This document shows positions 53,096 through 61,534 of a stretch of DNA of 61,534 bases, piece by piece (position 1 is the first letter of the stretch; each line of letters opens with the position of its first letter). Made by a program: the position numbers and the translations under genes. The stretch comes from CAZFLD01 sp964519835 (GTDB lineage: Bacteria; Spirochaetota; Spirochaetia; DSM-27196; CAZFLD01): positions 1 to 61,534 of the forward strand of contig CAZFLD010000020.1 in the NCBI GenBank assembly GCA_964519835.1, in the 5' to 3' direction. Below the pieces are notes generated by a model that saw only the letters and a program-made list of their open reading frames with translations, searched no databases and was not told the DNA's origin.

Positions 53096-54121
53096 CATCA
53101 GGTGTTTCATAATAAATAGATCGAGCTCCTCGTAATCGCGTTTGTTCACCAGGTCCGCGACCCGGGACGCGTCCAGAGAGCGGGAGAGGTCGAGAAGCGA
53201 GAGGAACACCTCCCGGCTGTTGCGGAGGTGCTTTGTCGCCACCTCGTCGCGTTGGGTGCGCATGGCCTTCACGTCGAGTCCCACCCATGCGCCGTCGTTT
53301 CCGTAACCGTGGGCATCGAGAACACGCACTTGGTTAAACGCCCGCCTCAGATCGACTGATCCGAACACCTTGTCCTGGTCGTACTTGAGGCCGTTCTGAT
53401 CGTTCAAATGCACGCTGAATAGCTTCGTGTGGGCCAACGCGTAGCCCATCTCGTCCGACGGATCGAGTCCGGCAAGTATTGCGTGGGCGCTCTCGATCAG
53501 AGCACCTACCCGATCCGCGTCAACCGTGAGCGCCGCTAGGCCAATCGCGTGCCCGACGGTGGGGACGTAGGCCTGGTCCATCGGCTCGTTGGGCTTGGGT
53601 TCGATCGCGACTCGAATCCCTGAATCCGCCTCCAATAGCCGGTTCGTGGCCGCAACGATCTGATCGATTGCCCGACGGCTGTCTTTGGCTTCCCGGATAT
53701 ATGTCCCTTCACGGGCGAGCCAGAGTACGATCAGATCGCAGCCGAGCTCGTTCGCGATTGCCACCGAACGTCTGCAACGCTCGGCGGCAAACTCTCGTGC
53801 AGCCGGATCGTTGGACGTGAACGCGCCGTCGACCGTAAGCGGGTGCTCCCACAGCCGTGGCGCGACAAACTCCGCAACCAGGCCGCTGTCGTCCAGGATC
53901 TTGTGAAGCGCCCTCGCCTTCTCCACGGTCTGAGCCGCGGTGAGTTCCTCGATCTCGGGAACCACGTCGTCGTCGTGGAACTGAACCCCGTCGAAACCGA
54001 GCTCTTTGTAGTGACGGAGCTTCTTTTCCATTTCCATCGGCCGTCGAACCGCCGGTCCGAAAGCGTCTGCCCCTTCGCTTATGTTCCATGGCCCAAACGA
54101 GAACCTATAGGTATGTCCCAT
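53084..54121 (-). CDS. Xylose-isomerase-like protein (class I / actinobacterial type)
   Basis: This is a 345-residue TIM barrel. It has FSFGPWNISEGADAFG, GFDGVQFHDDDVVPE (with the catalytic-type His), GAFTSNDPAAREFA, AIEPKPNEPMDQ (metal Glu and catalytic Lys), VHLNDQNGLKYDQD and a C-terminal DVKAMRTQRD. These match class I xylose isomerases, although the protein is about 40 residues shorter. It may isomerise xylose, glucose or a related aldose released by the cluster's glycosidases. It is the head gene of the leftward cluster, with AAGGAG before the ATG and a good promoter upstream. Confidence 0.87.
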   Translation of the reverse strand: MGHTYRFSFGPWNISEGADAFGPAVRRPMEMEKKLRHYKELGFDGVQFHDDDVVPEIEELTAAQTVEKARALHKILDDSGLVAEFVAPRLWEHPLTVDGAFTSNDPAAREFAAERCRRSVAIANELGCDLIVLWLAREGTYIREAKDSRRAIDQIVAATNRLLEADSGIRVAIEPKPNEPMDQAYVPTVGHAIGLAALTVDADRVGALIESAHAILAGLDPSDEMGYALAHTKLFSVHLNDQNGLKYDQDKVFGSVDLRRAFNQVRVLDAHGYGNDGAWVGLDVKAMRTQRDEVATKHLRNSREVFLSLLDLSRSLDASRVADLVNKRDYEELDLFIMKHLMGRQ

Positions 54122-54166
54122 GTGTCAACTCCTTGTGCGACATGCGCGGCCGACGAACAGGATCCG

Positions 54167-54196
54167 ATCTTAGGCAGGTATTTAGGACCTTGTCAA
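54167..54196 (-). promoter_or_regulatory. Sigma-70-like promoter of the leftward glycan cluster
   Basis: On the minus strand TTGACA (54196-54191) and TAAGAT (54172-54167) are 18 bp apart, giving a leader of about 40 nt to the ATG at 54121. This is the best promoter match in the window. Confidence 0.55.
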
Positions 54197-54518
54197 TAAA
54201 TACTTTGGTCTACGAGGCGCTATTCGCCTTGTTTTTAGGTTTTCTTTTATTAAACTTGTGCAATAATGAGCATACAATGATGGATATCGTTCAATTCAGA
54301 ATTCAAACCCACTCCGTGGACTCAGGCATGCTTTCCAGGAGGTCATCCCTCCGGCACCTGCATAGCGGGGACGGCATTGCCTAACACCCGCCCGACCAAG
54401 CCTCCGCCGAGACCAAAAAAGTACGGGATTTGCCGGAAAACGATAGCAGTGGAGGCGGCGGCAGTGGATGTCGCCTTGACCCGGCGCCGCCGGGCAACTA
54501 TCGAGGAGTAGCAAGACG
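54197..54518. other. Divergent intergenic region, partly a coding remnant
   Basis: The first 100 bp are AT-rich and hold a weak rightward promoter candidate (TTGTTT, 16 bp, TAAACT near 54230-54260). From about 54340 to 54440 the minus strand reads IPYFFGLGGGLVGRVLGNAV and MQVPEG before a stop, which looks like a short scrap of a membrane protein. No gene can be called. Confidence 0.3.
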
Positions 54519-56606
54519 ATGATCCACTACGAGATAAACACCGACGGTTCCTGCCTCCTTTCGCACCGGCTTATCCGTTTGCGAGTATTTCCGAATACAA
54601 AGATCGAGATTGACTACGTCAAAAACGCTAGGCCGATGTCGTTTCTCGCTCCCGAAGCCGAGAGCGGGACCGTGCCGCACTATCCGGTTGTCAACGGGGA
54701 GGCTGTCACCGATTTTTCGGTTACCCACGTAGAACATCGCCGCGTGGACGACGAGTTCGGTCGCGGCCGGTCTCTATCGGTCAAGGCGTCGTCGCCTGGA
54801 AGACTTGACAAGGAGCTGGTGATTCACCTCTACGATTCCTACCCGGACTCGGCAATTGTGCAGTGCATCTATGTAAATAGAGGTCCCGACGTTGTGCTCG
54901 ATGCCGCTGTTTCCCTGGCGTTTGAGTTGGATCGGAAGCTGTGTAGCGAACGCCATGTATCACCTACGACTTTCTGGAACTTCTCCGGGGTCGGCAAACA
55001 ATCCGCCGAGCCCGACCAGGCCTATGTCAATTGGAACCTGTTCCCGGTTTCTCGGGAAACCGTGGAGAACAACACTGAGCAGTTCTGCGGTATCCCCTTC
55101 ACCGACTTCTGGGCGGAGGAGATGGGGATCGCCTTCTCGTCGATCGAGAAGAAGGCGCGGATTCTCACCATGCCGATTGTAACCTCCCCTGACCGCGTTC
55201 ATTTCTCCATTCAACAGAAGCCGGCCTGCAAGCTGAGAACCGGCGAGACCTTCTCCGCGTTCAAAACCCTGGTAACGGTCCACGAGGGCGACTACTTTAA
55301 TCCGCTCCGGCGATTCAGCATGGTGATGTCCGACCAGGGCGTCTCGCCTAAGCCTGCCCCGGATTTTGGGTATGAGCCGCTGTGGTGCAACTGGGGCTAC
55401 CGAGGGGACTGGAAGACGGAACACGGAATCGATCGAATCGACCTATTTGAGGAGCTCGGCATTACGCAGGTGACGGTGGATGACGGATGGTTCGTGGAGA
55501 ACGGCGACTGGACCGTCCGGAGGGAGAAGTTCCCCGCCGGCGAGGCAGACTTTATCAGCTATATACGCACACTCAAGGACGCCGGATTAAAGGTCATTCT
55601 GTGGTGGGTCCCCGGTACCGCCGGCAGGAGGCCGATCGAGGAGCACCCGGACTGGCTCATTCACGACAAGGAGGGAAATCCCGCCCTCGACCTACAGTGG
55701 GAGGTACCAATGTTCTGCCCCTCGCTTCCCGAGGTTCAGGATTACTTCAGGGACCTCACGCGCAGGTTTATACAGGACTACGATGTGGACGGATTCAAGA
55801 TGGACGGAACCTACTTCGCGCCACCCTGTTATAACAAGAACCACAACCATAAGAGTCCGGAAGCATCCTACATGGACTACGAGGAGTTCTTTCGCGTGAT
55901 CTACGAGACCGCAGTCGAACTAAAGGGCAAGGACTTTGTCTTAGAGATTTGTCCGTGCGGTAATCTTTGCACCCCGCAGATGACGCAGTGGACAAATCGG
56001 CCGATTACCGCGGATCCGCCGGAGATCTGGAACTACCCGCCCAAAGCGCGCAACTTTTCTTCCCGCTATCGTCTCAAAACGTACAAAGCCCTGCTCGGTC
56101 CTAGCGCGTGCGTCGGCAACGATACCCATGAGGACTACAACGAGTTTTTTCCCGCGGAAATTGGATGTGGCGGCGTTTTGTTCACCAAGTTCACCGACCT
56201 CGTTGAAGCAAGAGAGCGAGGAGAGGCTGGGCCTGACTCCCCCATCGATCGATCAGACATCGACGAGTATCGGAGGTGGTTCGGCCTATACAATCGGTAT
56301 CAGCTTTCCAGTGGCATATTTCGGGGAGAGCTCTATGACATTATGTGTGACACTCCGGAGAGCTACGCCATAGAGAAAGACGGCCGCATGTACTACACAC
56401 TCATCGCGCCGCTCTACGCCAACGACAGGGGTGTGACGCCGCCGGTAGTTGGACAAGAGATAGAGCTCCGCGGTCTCTCCAACCGAGAGTACACGGTGTA
56501 CGATCTGGAAACCGGTGAGCAGCTGTTTGACGTAAAAGGTCCCACAGCCAGAGCAAATGTTGAGTTCACGGGGTATTTGCTGCTTCGGGCGGAGCCGAAG
56601 GTCTAA
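54519..56606 (+). CDS. GH36-type alpha-galactosidase-like glycosidase
   Basis: This is a 695-residue protein. The N-terminal beta-supersandwich (about 1-275) is followed by a TIM barrel (about 283-600) and a C-terminal beta domain. The nucleophile is D429 in DGFKMDGTYF. Barrel motifs include LWCNWGYRGDW, VTVDDGWFVENGDW, GLKVILWWVP and the ICPCGNLCTPQM loop, where the acid/base Asp is expected somewhat downstream (ADP at about 498-500). There is no signal peptide. It is the only rightward gene at the head of the cluster and probably shares its inducer. Raffinose-like or other alpha-galactosides are the likely substrates, but GH36 also covers alpha-N-acetylgalactosaminidases. Confidence 0.9.
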   Translation: MIHYEINTDGSCLLSHRLIRLRVFPNTKIEIDYVKNARPMSFLAPEAESGTVPHYPVVNGEAVTDFSVTHVEHRRVDDEFGRGRSLSVKASSPGRLDKELVIHLYDSYPDSAIVQCIYVNRGPDVVLDAAVSLAFELDRKLCSERHVSPTTFWNFSGVGKQSAEPDQAYVNWNLFPVSRETVENNTEQFCGIPFTDFWAEEMGIAFSSIEKKARILTMPIVTSPDRVHFSIQQKPACKLRTGETFSAFKTLVTVHEGDYFNPLRRFSMVMSDQGVSPKPAPDFGYEPLWCNWGYRGDWKTEHGIDRIDLFEELGITQVTVDDGWFVENGDWTVRREKFPAGEADFISYIRTLKDAGLKVILWWVPGTAGRRPIEEHPDWLIHDKEGNPALDLQWEVPMFCPSLPEVQDYFRDLTRRFIQDYDVDGFKMDGTYFAPPCYNKNHNHKSPEASYMDYEEFFRVIYETAVELKGKDFVLEICPCGNLCTPQMTQWTNRPITADPPEIWNYPPKARNFSSRYRLKTYKALLGPSACVGNDTHEDYNEFFPAEIGCGGVLFTKFTDLVEARERGEAGPDSPIDRSDIDEYRRWFGLYNRYQLSSGIFRGELYDIMCDTPESYAIEKDGRMYYTLIAPLYANDRGVTPPVVGQEIELRGLSNREYTVYDLETGEQLFDVKGPTARANVEFTGYLLLRAEPKV

Positions 56607-56739
56607 CCCATGCGCCCAGCCTGCAGCACGGTCTCCGCCCCTCCGGACCTGCCGCTGGTTTTCGATGACTCGACGGCCTCCTCGGTCTTCCTATCTTCTC
56701 CCTTCGTCTTTCATGCCGGATCGGGCCGCGAGGGCGATT

Positions 56740-56890
56740 ACACGACCAAGACCGGACGACGAGGAACAATGGAGACCGGCGAACCGGCTTTTCGTACCGA
56801 GGTGTAGTCGGTGTCGACCAGATAGTGGGGCGGTCCCCACCGGGAGTCGATCCCGGTCGCCTCAACTGACAAGTTCCTCCGATAGGCCAT
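56740..56890 (-). pseudogene. Possible N-terminal scrap of a peptidase C26 (glutamine amidotransferase-like) gene
   Basis: The minus strand reads GIDSRWGPPHYLVDTDYTSV, then KAGSPVSIVPRRP and a stop. This resembles the opening of PuuD/peptidase-C26 proteins (IGI...YVDTDY...AGG.PV.LPP), with the downstream two thirds missing. The remaining sequence of the 56607-57069 gap shows nothing else that I can recognise. Confidence 0.3.
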
Positions 56891-57069
56891 TCGGCAGACG
56901 TGTGTCTGTTTCCCAGCGTAGACGCTTCCGTAGCAGTCTGTATGTGTCTTGTCCGTGCGTGAACACATTCACAGAGCATGCGCCCCGTTTTCCGTGTCAT
57001 CGTTGCGTGGACTCTGTCTCGGGTGTATGGTGGTGCACTGAAAACCTGTCAGAACGGAGCCGGCCTGCC

Positions 57070-58095
57070 ATGGATATCATTTTCTCTTTTGATACCGAGG
57101 ATTACCTCACGCCCGAAGCATGGGACGCTCAGAAGTGGTGGGCGGATGAACTGCATTCGCGAGGCATTCGCGGCTGCTTCCAATGCGTCGCAGAATTGAT
57201 TCGAACGCTCCGGCGCAACGGGCGCGACGATGTCATCGCCGGCCTGGCGAACCACGAGATCGGCAACCACACGAATTACCATTCCAAGCCGCCGACTCAT
57301 CCCCAGGCATTGGTCGACATGCCCCTGGATGCCGCAGTCGAATGGGTCGTGCGTACTGAAGCCGCTTCCTTCGCAACGCTCGAAGAGACCTTCGGGCGCG
57401 TTCCGATCACATATTGTTCACCGGGCGACTCATGGACGCCTGCCACCGTGCTCGCCTTCGCCGCCATGGGCGCGAAAGTCTATTGCGATTGTCACTTCGC
57501 TCAGCCTCATGCTCCGCGATGGTATTGCGGCATGTTGATGTCGTACTACAACCTGGCATTCGAGAGCTACTACACCCATACTCCAAACGGCGAACAGGAC
57601 TTCAAGAACCGCGTCAGTGCCGAGATCTCCGCGGCAGGTGGCCAGGGCTTGCTGACCATCTACAGTCATCCCACGGCTTTGGTCACGACACAGTTCTGGG
57701 ACGCCATCTTCTTCAACGGCGCCAACCCCAAACGTGAGGAGTGGAGGCCGGCGCCGTTGCGTCCGGCTGAGCAGGTGCAGGACAACAAGGATCGCATCAG
57801 GCGTTGGCTGGATTGGCTCCAGGCGCGGGATGACGTGCGCTTCATCGACAACGCCACCATGTACGCCGAGCACGTCCCAAACAGCCGCCGGGATCTCGAC
57901 GACCTCTTGCGGGAATGCCGCCTCAAGCCCGGCCAGGCCGGCCGACTTCCCCTTCGCGAGCCGGCAGCAGAATCCCTCGCATTGCTCAACGGCCTCGAGA
58001 CGTTCCGTCACGACTGGGGCTGCTACCCCAACGAACTCGACACATCTTCCATCTGCAAACAAGCCGAGCAACTCGCCTGGACCGCCGCCGAGTAA
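57070..58095 (+). CDS. Polysaccharide deacetylase (NodB-homology) family protein
   Basis: The protein has 341 residues from the ATG at 57070; longer in-frame starts exist, but that sequence is not protein-like. It has FSFDTEDYLTPEA (catalytic Asp), ANHEIGNHTNYHSKPP (metal His pair) and TIYSHPTALV late in the fold, the order of NodB deacetylases. There is no signal peptide, so the substrate is presumably intracellular or a small metabolite. Codon use and spacing differ somewhat from the glycan cluster, and it stands alone. The C-terminus looks shorter than in related multi-domain proteins, so 3' loss is possible. Confidence 0.78.
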   Translation: MDIIFSFDTEDYLTPEAWDAQKWWADELHSRGIRGCFQCVAELIRTLRRNGRDDVIAGLANHEIGNHTNYHSKPPTHPQALVDMPLDAAVEWVVRTEAASFATLEETFGRVPITYCSPGDSWTPATVLAFAAMGAKVYCDCHFAQPHAPRWYCGMLMSYYNLAFESYYTHTPNGEQDFKNRVSAEISAAGGQGLLTIYSHPTALVTTQFWDAIFFNGANPKREEWRPAPLRPAEQVQDNKDRIRRWLDWLQARDDVRFIDNATMYAEHVPNSRRDLDDLLRECRLKPGQAGRLPLREPAAESLALLNGLETFRHDWGCYPNELDTSSICKQAEQLAWTAAE

Positions 58096-59063
58096 CGGTG
58101 AGCATTCGACGATCGACGTTGTCGCCCATTCCCCACTTGGCCTAGCGCCGGTGGAGGAGGGAAGCTCAAAGGTTGATGGGACACTTGCGTGTAACACCGA
58201 CCCCTGCGATTCCTCCGCTCAATCGGACGCGGTGGGGTTCTCTTCAGCAAGTTTGCCAGCCTCGTTGAAGCCCGCTCCGCCGGTTCCTGTTGACACCCGA
58301 ACAGCCCGTGACCAAGCCGATCCGTGATGGTGGGGCGATCCGCGTTCTTCTGCAAAAGCCGCGTGGCGGTCCACCTCCCGGCGCTCTGGTGCTTCCGCCG
58401 TATCGTACTCACTCGGACCTCGGTCGCTGAAGAACAGTAGTACTGAGGGCCGGGGGGAGAAGAGCCCGACGTACTCGAGAGTGGCCGCCTCCGCCCGTTC
58501 GCGACGTTCGTGAATGGTTGCGCCGCGAAGCTCGCTCTTCAGGTTCGTGACAAGGACTCTCGGCACGCGGTCTGCCCGCAGCTGCCCTCGCCGTGATGCT
58601 TTGGCCGAACCGCTTGGGGCTTTGCGTCCGAACTCTTCGACATCGCCGGCCCACATTCAAAGACGCGGCAACAGCCGTGCCGGCCGTATGCGGTCAACGG
58701 CCCGGGCCAATCGGTCGAGAAGCCCAGCCATCGGTTCCGGGAGAGATGACCTTGCACCCACATGACCACCGAAGCCGTCCCTACGTGTTGCCCGAAAGCG
58801 AATCCGTGCGCTGCACTGCTCGGGTACTCGACTCCGAAGATGCAGTTCGACTCTTCCCGAGGAACCCGGGTTTCGTTCGAGAGGACGCGACGCTGAAATG
58901 CGATCCACCGATGAGTGCCGCCGTTGGGTAGTGGTGGTGAAGGCGCTATGGTTTGGGGAGCGACTTCAGGTGGTACGTCGCTAATCCAGACTTGAGCAGC
59001 TTCTGCGGCGCCCTCAGCGCCAGAGTTTCCTCAACGCCGCCCCCAGTCGTGTATACTCTATTC
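58096..59063. other. Nearly 1 kb without a recognisable gene
   Basis: Several frames on both strands are open for 70-145 codons, but all have the Arg/Ser/Ala-rich look of GC-rich non-coding sequence and none shows a motif I know. The region lies between the deacetylase and the AAA ATPase and near an insertion element. It is probably decayed sequence. The last 20 bases include TATACTCTATTC, a plausible -10 for the ATPase gene. Confidence 0.5.
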
Positions 59064-60623
59064 ATGGCACGCTTTTTTAACACCACCGGCCCCTGTGACC
59101 CGGATCGCCACTACATGCTCCCGCCGGAGAAGCGGCTCGTCCGCTCGCGTCTGAGTCGCTACATCGACAACAAGCTCTACTGGGTGCTCCACGCACCGCG
59201 ACAGACGGGTAAGACTACCTTTCTGCTGTCGTGGATGCATTCGATCAACGCCGGCGGAAAGGCGGTGGCATGCTACGTGAGCGTCGAGTCTTGCCAGGAG
59301 TTTCCCCGCGCCGAGGATGCTGTACCGGGTATCTGCGAAGCCATTCGTCGCTACGCCGCGATGTACGTCGGGGAAGGTGCAGTGCCGGATCCGCCACGTG
59401 GTCCCGTGACGATGATGCTCGACGAGGTCCTCCGCTCCTGGGCCAAGCTCGTAGCACCCAAGCCGCTGGTGGTCCTCTTCGACGAGGTGGACGTCTTGCG
59501 CGACCAAGCGATGGTGAGCTTTCTGCGGCAGTTGCGCGGCGGCTTCCTGACCCGTGGCGTCGGTACCTTTCCGGTGAGTGTCGCCCTGGTGGGCATGCGC
59601 GACCTGCGCGACTACATCATCGAAAGCAAGGACGGTGTTCCCCGCAATCCGGGAAGTCCCTTCAACATCAAAGAAGACTCGGCGTCGCTTAGCCTCTTTA
59701 CCGCCGACGACGTGGTAGACCTTGTCGGGCAGCACACCAAAGAAACGGGACAGCTCTTCGAGGAGACGGCGGTGGCCACGGTCTTTGAGTACACCCGTGG
59801 TCAGCCGTGGCTCGTGAACGCCCTCTGCAAGAAATGCGTGTGGGACCTCTGCCCGAACGGTGAGGCGGTAGCAAGAGAACATGTCGACACGGCGCGGGAA
59901 TTGCTGATCCGGGAGCGGGCCGTCCACCTGGACAGCCTGGCCGAGCGCTTGCGGGACCCCCGGGTAAAGGGGGTGGTGGAGTCGATACTCGTCGGTCGGA
60001 TGGATCCAACGCTGACTGATGGCGACGATTTTCTCTTGGCGACCGACCTGGGTCTGGTGACGAAAGAAGGGGGACAGCCGCGGATCGCCAACCCGATCTA
60101 TCGGGAGGTGATCGTTCGCGTACTGAACCAGGGGATGCAGGACGCCATCCCCGAGCCGGAGTTCCGGTGGAAGCGACCGGACGGGACGCTGGACATGGAT
60201 GCGCTGCTGCGGGAGTTCCAGTCGTTCTGGGCGCTCCATTCCGACGTGTGGGAGCAGAAGGCCGACTACACCGAGGCGTTTCCCCATCTGTTATTGATGG
60301 CCTTTTTGCAGCGAGTCTTGAACGGCGGCGGCCGAATAGAACGAGAGTTTGCCGCCGGTCGCGGACGGGTAGACGTGGCTGTTTTCTACGGCGGAGGGTG
60401 GTCGATTATCGAGATCAAGCTGATTACCTACCTGGGCCGGGAGCGAACCATCGCCGACGGACTGAAGCAGATAGCCAAGTACCGCGACAGCATCGACCGG
60501 CAGGCGCCGGCCTACCTGGTAGTCTTCGACCGCACGAAGGCGGGTCGGGCGAAGCCGTGGGAAGAGCGGCTCACCTGGGAGGTGGTTGAGGAGCCGGCAC
60601 AGGTAACGATCGTCGGGGGCTGA
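59064..60623 (+). CDS. AAA ATPase with C-terminal PD-(D/E)XK-like nuclease domain
   Basis: The protein has 519 residues from the ATG at 59064. An N-terminal P-loop ATPase has Walker A APRQTGKTT (44-52) and Walker B VVLFDEVD (136-143), with a winged-helix-like region at about 300-360. Residues 400-519 resemble the DUF1703/PD-(D/E)XK domain: a helix with EFAAGRGRVDVAVF (Asp), then WSIIEIKL (ExK) and QIAKYRDSI. This is a common mobile-associated family (AAA-like/AAA_14 type) of unknown function, often multi-copy and near repeats or insertion sequences. No strong ribosome site is seen. Confidence 0.85.
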   Translation: MARFFNTTGPCDPDRHYMLPPEKRLVRSRLSRYIDNKLYWVLHAPRQTGKTTFLLSWMHSINAGGKAVACYVSVESCQEFPRAEDAVPGICEAIRRYAAMYVGEGAVPDPPRGPVTMMLDEVLRSWAKLVAPKPLVVLFDEVDVLRDQAMVSFLRQLRGGFLTRGVGTFPVSVALVGMRDLRDYIIESKDGVPRNPGSPFNIKEDSASLSLFTADDVVDLVGQHTKETGQLFEETAVATVFEYTRGQPWLVNALCKKCVWDLCPNGEAVAREHVDTARELLIRERAVHLDSLAERLRDPRVKGVVESILVGRMDPTLTDGDDFLLATDLGLVTKEGGQPRIANPIYREVIVRVLNQGMQDAIPEPEFRWKRPDGTLDMDALLREFQSFWALHSDVWEQKADYTEAFPHLLLMAFLQRVLNGGGRIEREFAAGRGRVDVAVFYGGGWSIIEIKLITYLGRERTIADGLKQIAKYRDSIDRQAPAYLVVFDRTKAGRAKPWEERLTWEVVEEPAQVTIVGG

Positions 60624-60916
60624 AGCCACAAGCCAGGCGCGCTGCTTCTAGGCGCGGCGCCGCCGGGCGTCGAGTTGCTTGCCGACGGTACGATGTGTCG
60701 CTACGGTGGGCAGATACCAACGTCCGGGAGGCTGACCGTGGAGCACCGACGTCTTGTGTTCTTTCTCTGTGCGCTCTTTATGGCACCCGCGATTCTCTCT
60801 CCCACCGTCGAGGTTGTTGTGCTCTTGTAAATGCTTTTCCGTTATGTAATTAGCTACACACCCGCCTAGTATTCGCGTTACTAGTCTTGTGTCATGCTGC
60901 TCTGCAGGAGGGGTGC

Positions 60917-61534
60917 ATGACACACATCGTAGGGTCGTCAGACAAACACGAGACGAAGCTTATCCAGCATTTGGGTATCGTCGCCGGCGTTTGCAAGGAA
61001 TCTCGGCTTGCTGAGCTGATTGACGAGCGAGTCGAACAAGCGAAGCGCCACGTACCGGTTGAACAGGCGACCGTGGCAATGATTCTCAGGTGCGGTCGGA
61101 CTTTTATGTCGAGCTCTCTATGTGACCAAGCGTTTTTTTGTCAATCGCCCGGTCGATGAGCTCATCGCCCCACACATCAAGGCGGAGGATCTCCACGACT
61201 ACTCTCTCGGTACCGCCCTTGATGCGATCTACCAATACGGGATCACCGAGTTGTTTTCCTCGGTCGCCGCATCGGTTCCGGCCGCCAACGGCATCAACAC
61301 TCGATTCGCACATCTGGACTCCACCACCTTCAGCCTGCCCGGGCACTACAACAGCGAGTTCGGTGGCAATGAGCTGGAAGAAGGGGCGATCCATATCACC
61401 AAGGGCTACTCGAAGGATCACGCGCCTGAGCTCAACCAGGTCGTTGCGGAGCTTCCGCGTCGGTTCGATCGCGAGATTCGGGTAATGTCACGAACCATGA
61501 TGCGCGAAATCACGCAAGTGCATACTTTGGCAAG
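60917..61534 (+). mobile_element. IS1634-type transposase, frameshifted and cut by the window end
   Basis: From the ATG at 60917 the protein reads the DUF4277-like start of IS1634-family transposases (SSDKHETKLIQHLGIVAGVC, ELIDERVEQ, VEQATVAMIL). After about residue 57 the homology moves to another frame: ALYVTKRFFVNRPVDELIAP, EDLHDYSLGTALDAIY, then FAHLDSTTFSL with the first DDE Asp, and EEGAIHITKGYSKDHAPELN. The shift lies near 61086-61095. After NQVV the sequence no longer matches the usual pattern, so further damage is likely. No terminal inverted repeat was found in the 290 bp upstream (60624-60916), which otherwise holds nothing recognisable. Confidence 0.82.

Noticed and set aside
59058..60287. 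409-codon leftward open frame opposite the AAA ATPase
   Set aside because: It is His/Arg-rich shadow sequence; the plus strand has clear Walker motifs.
60690..60830. Possible 45-codon hydrophobic peptide upstream of the transposase
   Set aside because: There is no ribosome site and no family resemblance; it is probably chance or decayed element sequence.

Overview
The window looks like accessory chromosome of a heterotrophic, probably anaerobic, GC-rich bacterium. My best guess is a spirochaete of the Spirochaetaceae type. The hints are secreted proteins whose predicted signal-peptide cleavage region reads AFATG(G/S)AE (serpin and sugar-binding protein), a YesM/YesN two-component pair beside an LplB/LplC-type sugar ABC transporter, and many sugar-catabolism genes. 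No rRNA, tRNA or housekeeping marker is present, so the lineage is inference. I saw no CRISPR array and no phage genes.

Layout. 0-4.7 kb: a cut-off membrane protein, the tail of a GH5 glycosidase, an AraC regulator divergent from a phytanoyl-CoA-dioxygenase-like/URO-D-like pair, and an MNT-HEPN toxin-antitoxin pair. 4.8-11.8 kb: a Cys-type sulfatase, the FetAB exporter, a DMT permease carrying a minisatellite, then a LysR regulator, a second sulfatase and a deletion-truncated TctA. 12-17.8 kb: a secreted caspase-fold protein converging on a secreted serpin, a SagB-type oxidoreductase, a TIM-barrel isomerase and a broken aldo/keto reductase. 17.9-23.7 kb: a signalling block. A 1050-residue membrane histidine kinase ends in a GNAT/FeeM-like acyltransferase domain and is divergent from an ICMT-like membrane methyltransferase, an HD-GYP response regulator and a tyrosine-type phosphatase. 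23.8-36.8 kb: a GPH symporter, a LamG protein, and an amino-sugar set (DeoR, SIS, PfkB, NagB-like, broken Gfo/Idh), then a degenerate GH4, a GatZ/KbaZ-like protein, a BchC-like dehydrogenase, a ROK regulator and a shattered enolase-superfamily gene.

37-54.2 kb is a large glycan-use cluster. The YesN/YesM system reads rightwards. Facing it are about 14 kb of leftward genes: xylose-isomerase-like, GH4, ChbG-like deacetylase, an esterase remnant, DegT aminotransferase, an esterase-isochorismatase fusion, a GH2 with exo-beta-glucosaminidase-like motifs, two permeases, a binding protein and GH1. A GH36 gene diverges from its head. Together they suggest import and stepwise breakdown of amino-sugar-containing oligosaccharides. 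56.6-61.5 kb holds a polysaccharide deacetylase, about 1 kb without a recognisable gene, an AAA ATPase-nuclease and a frameshifted IS1634-type transposase at the edge.

A striking general feature is decay. At least eight genes are broken, mostly by internal deletions, and nearly all concern sugar catabolism or uptake. The most novel-looking item is the histidine kinase fused to an acyltransferase, with its methyltransferase and HD-GYP neighbours.
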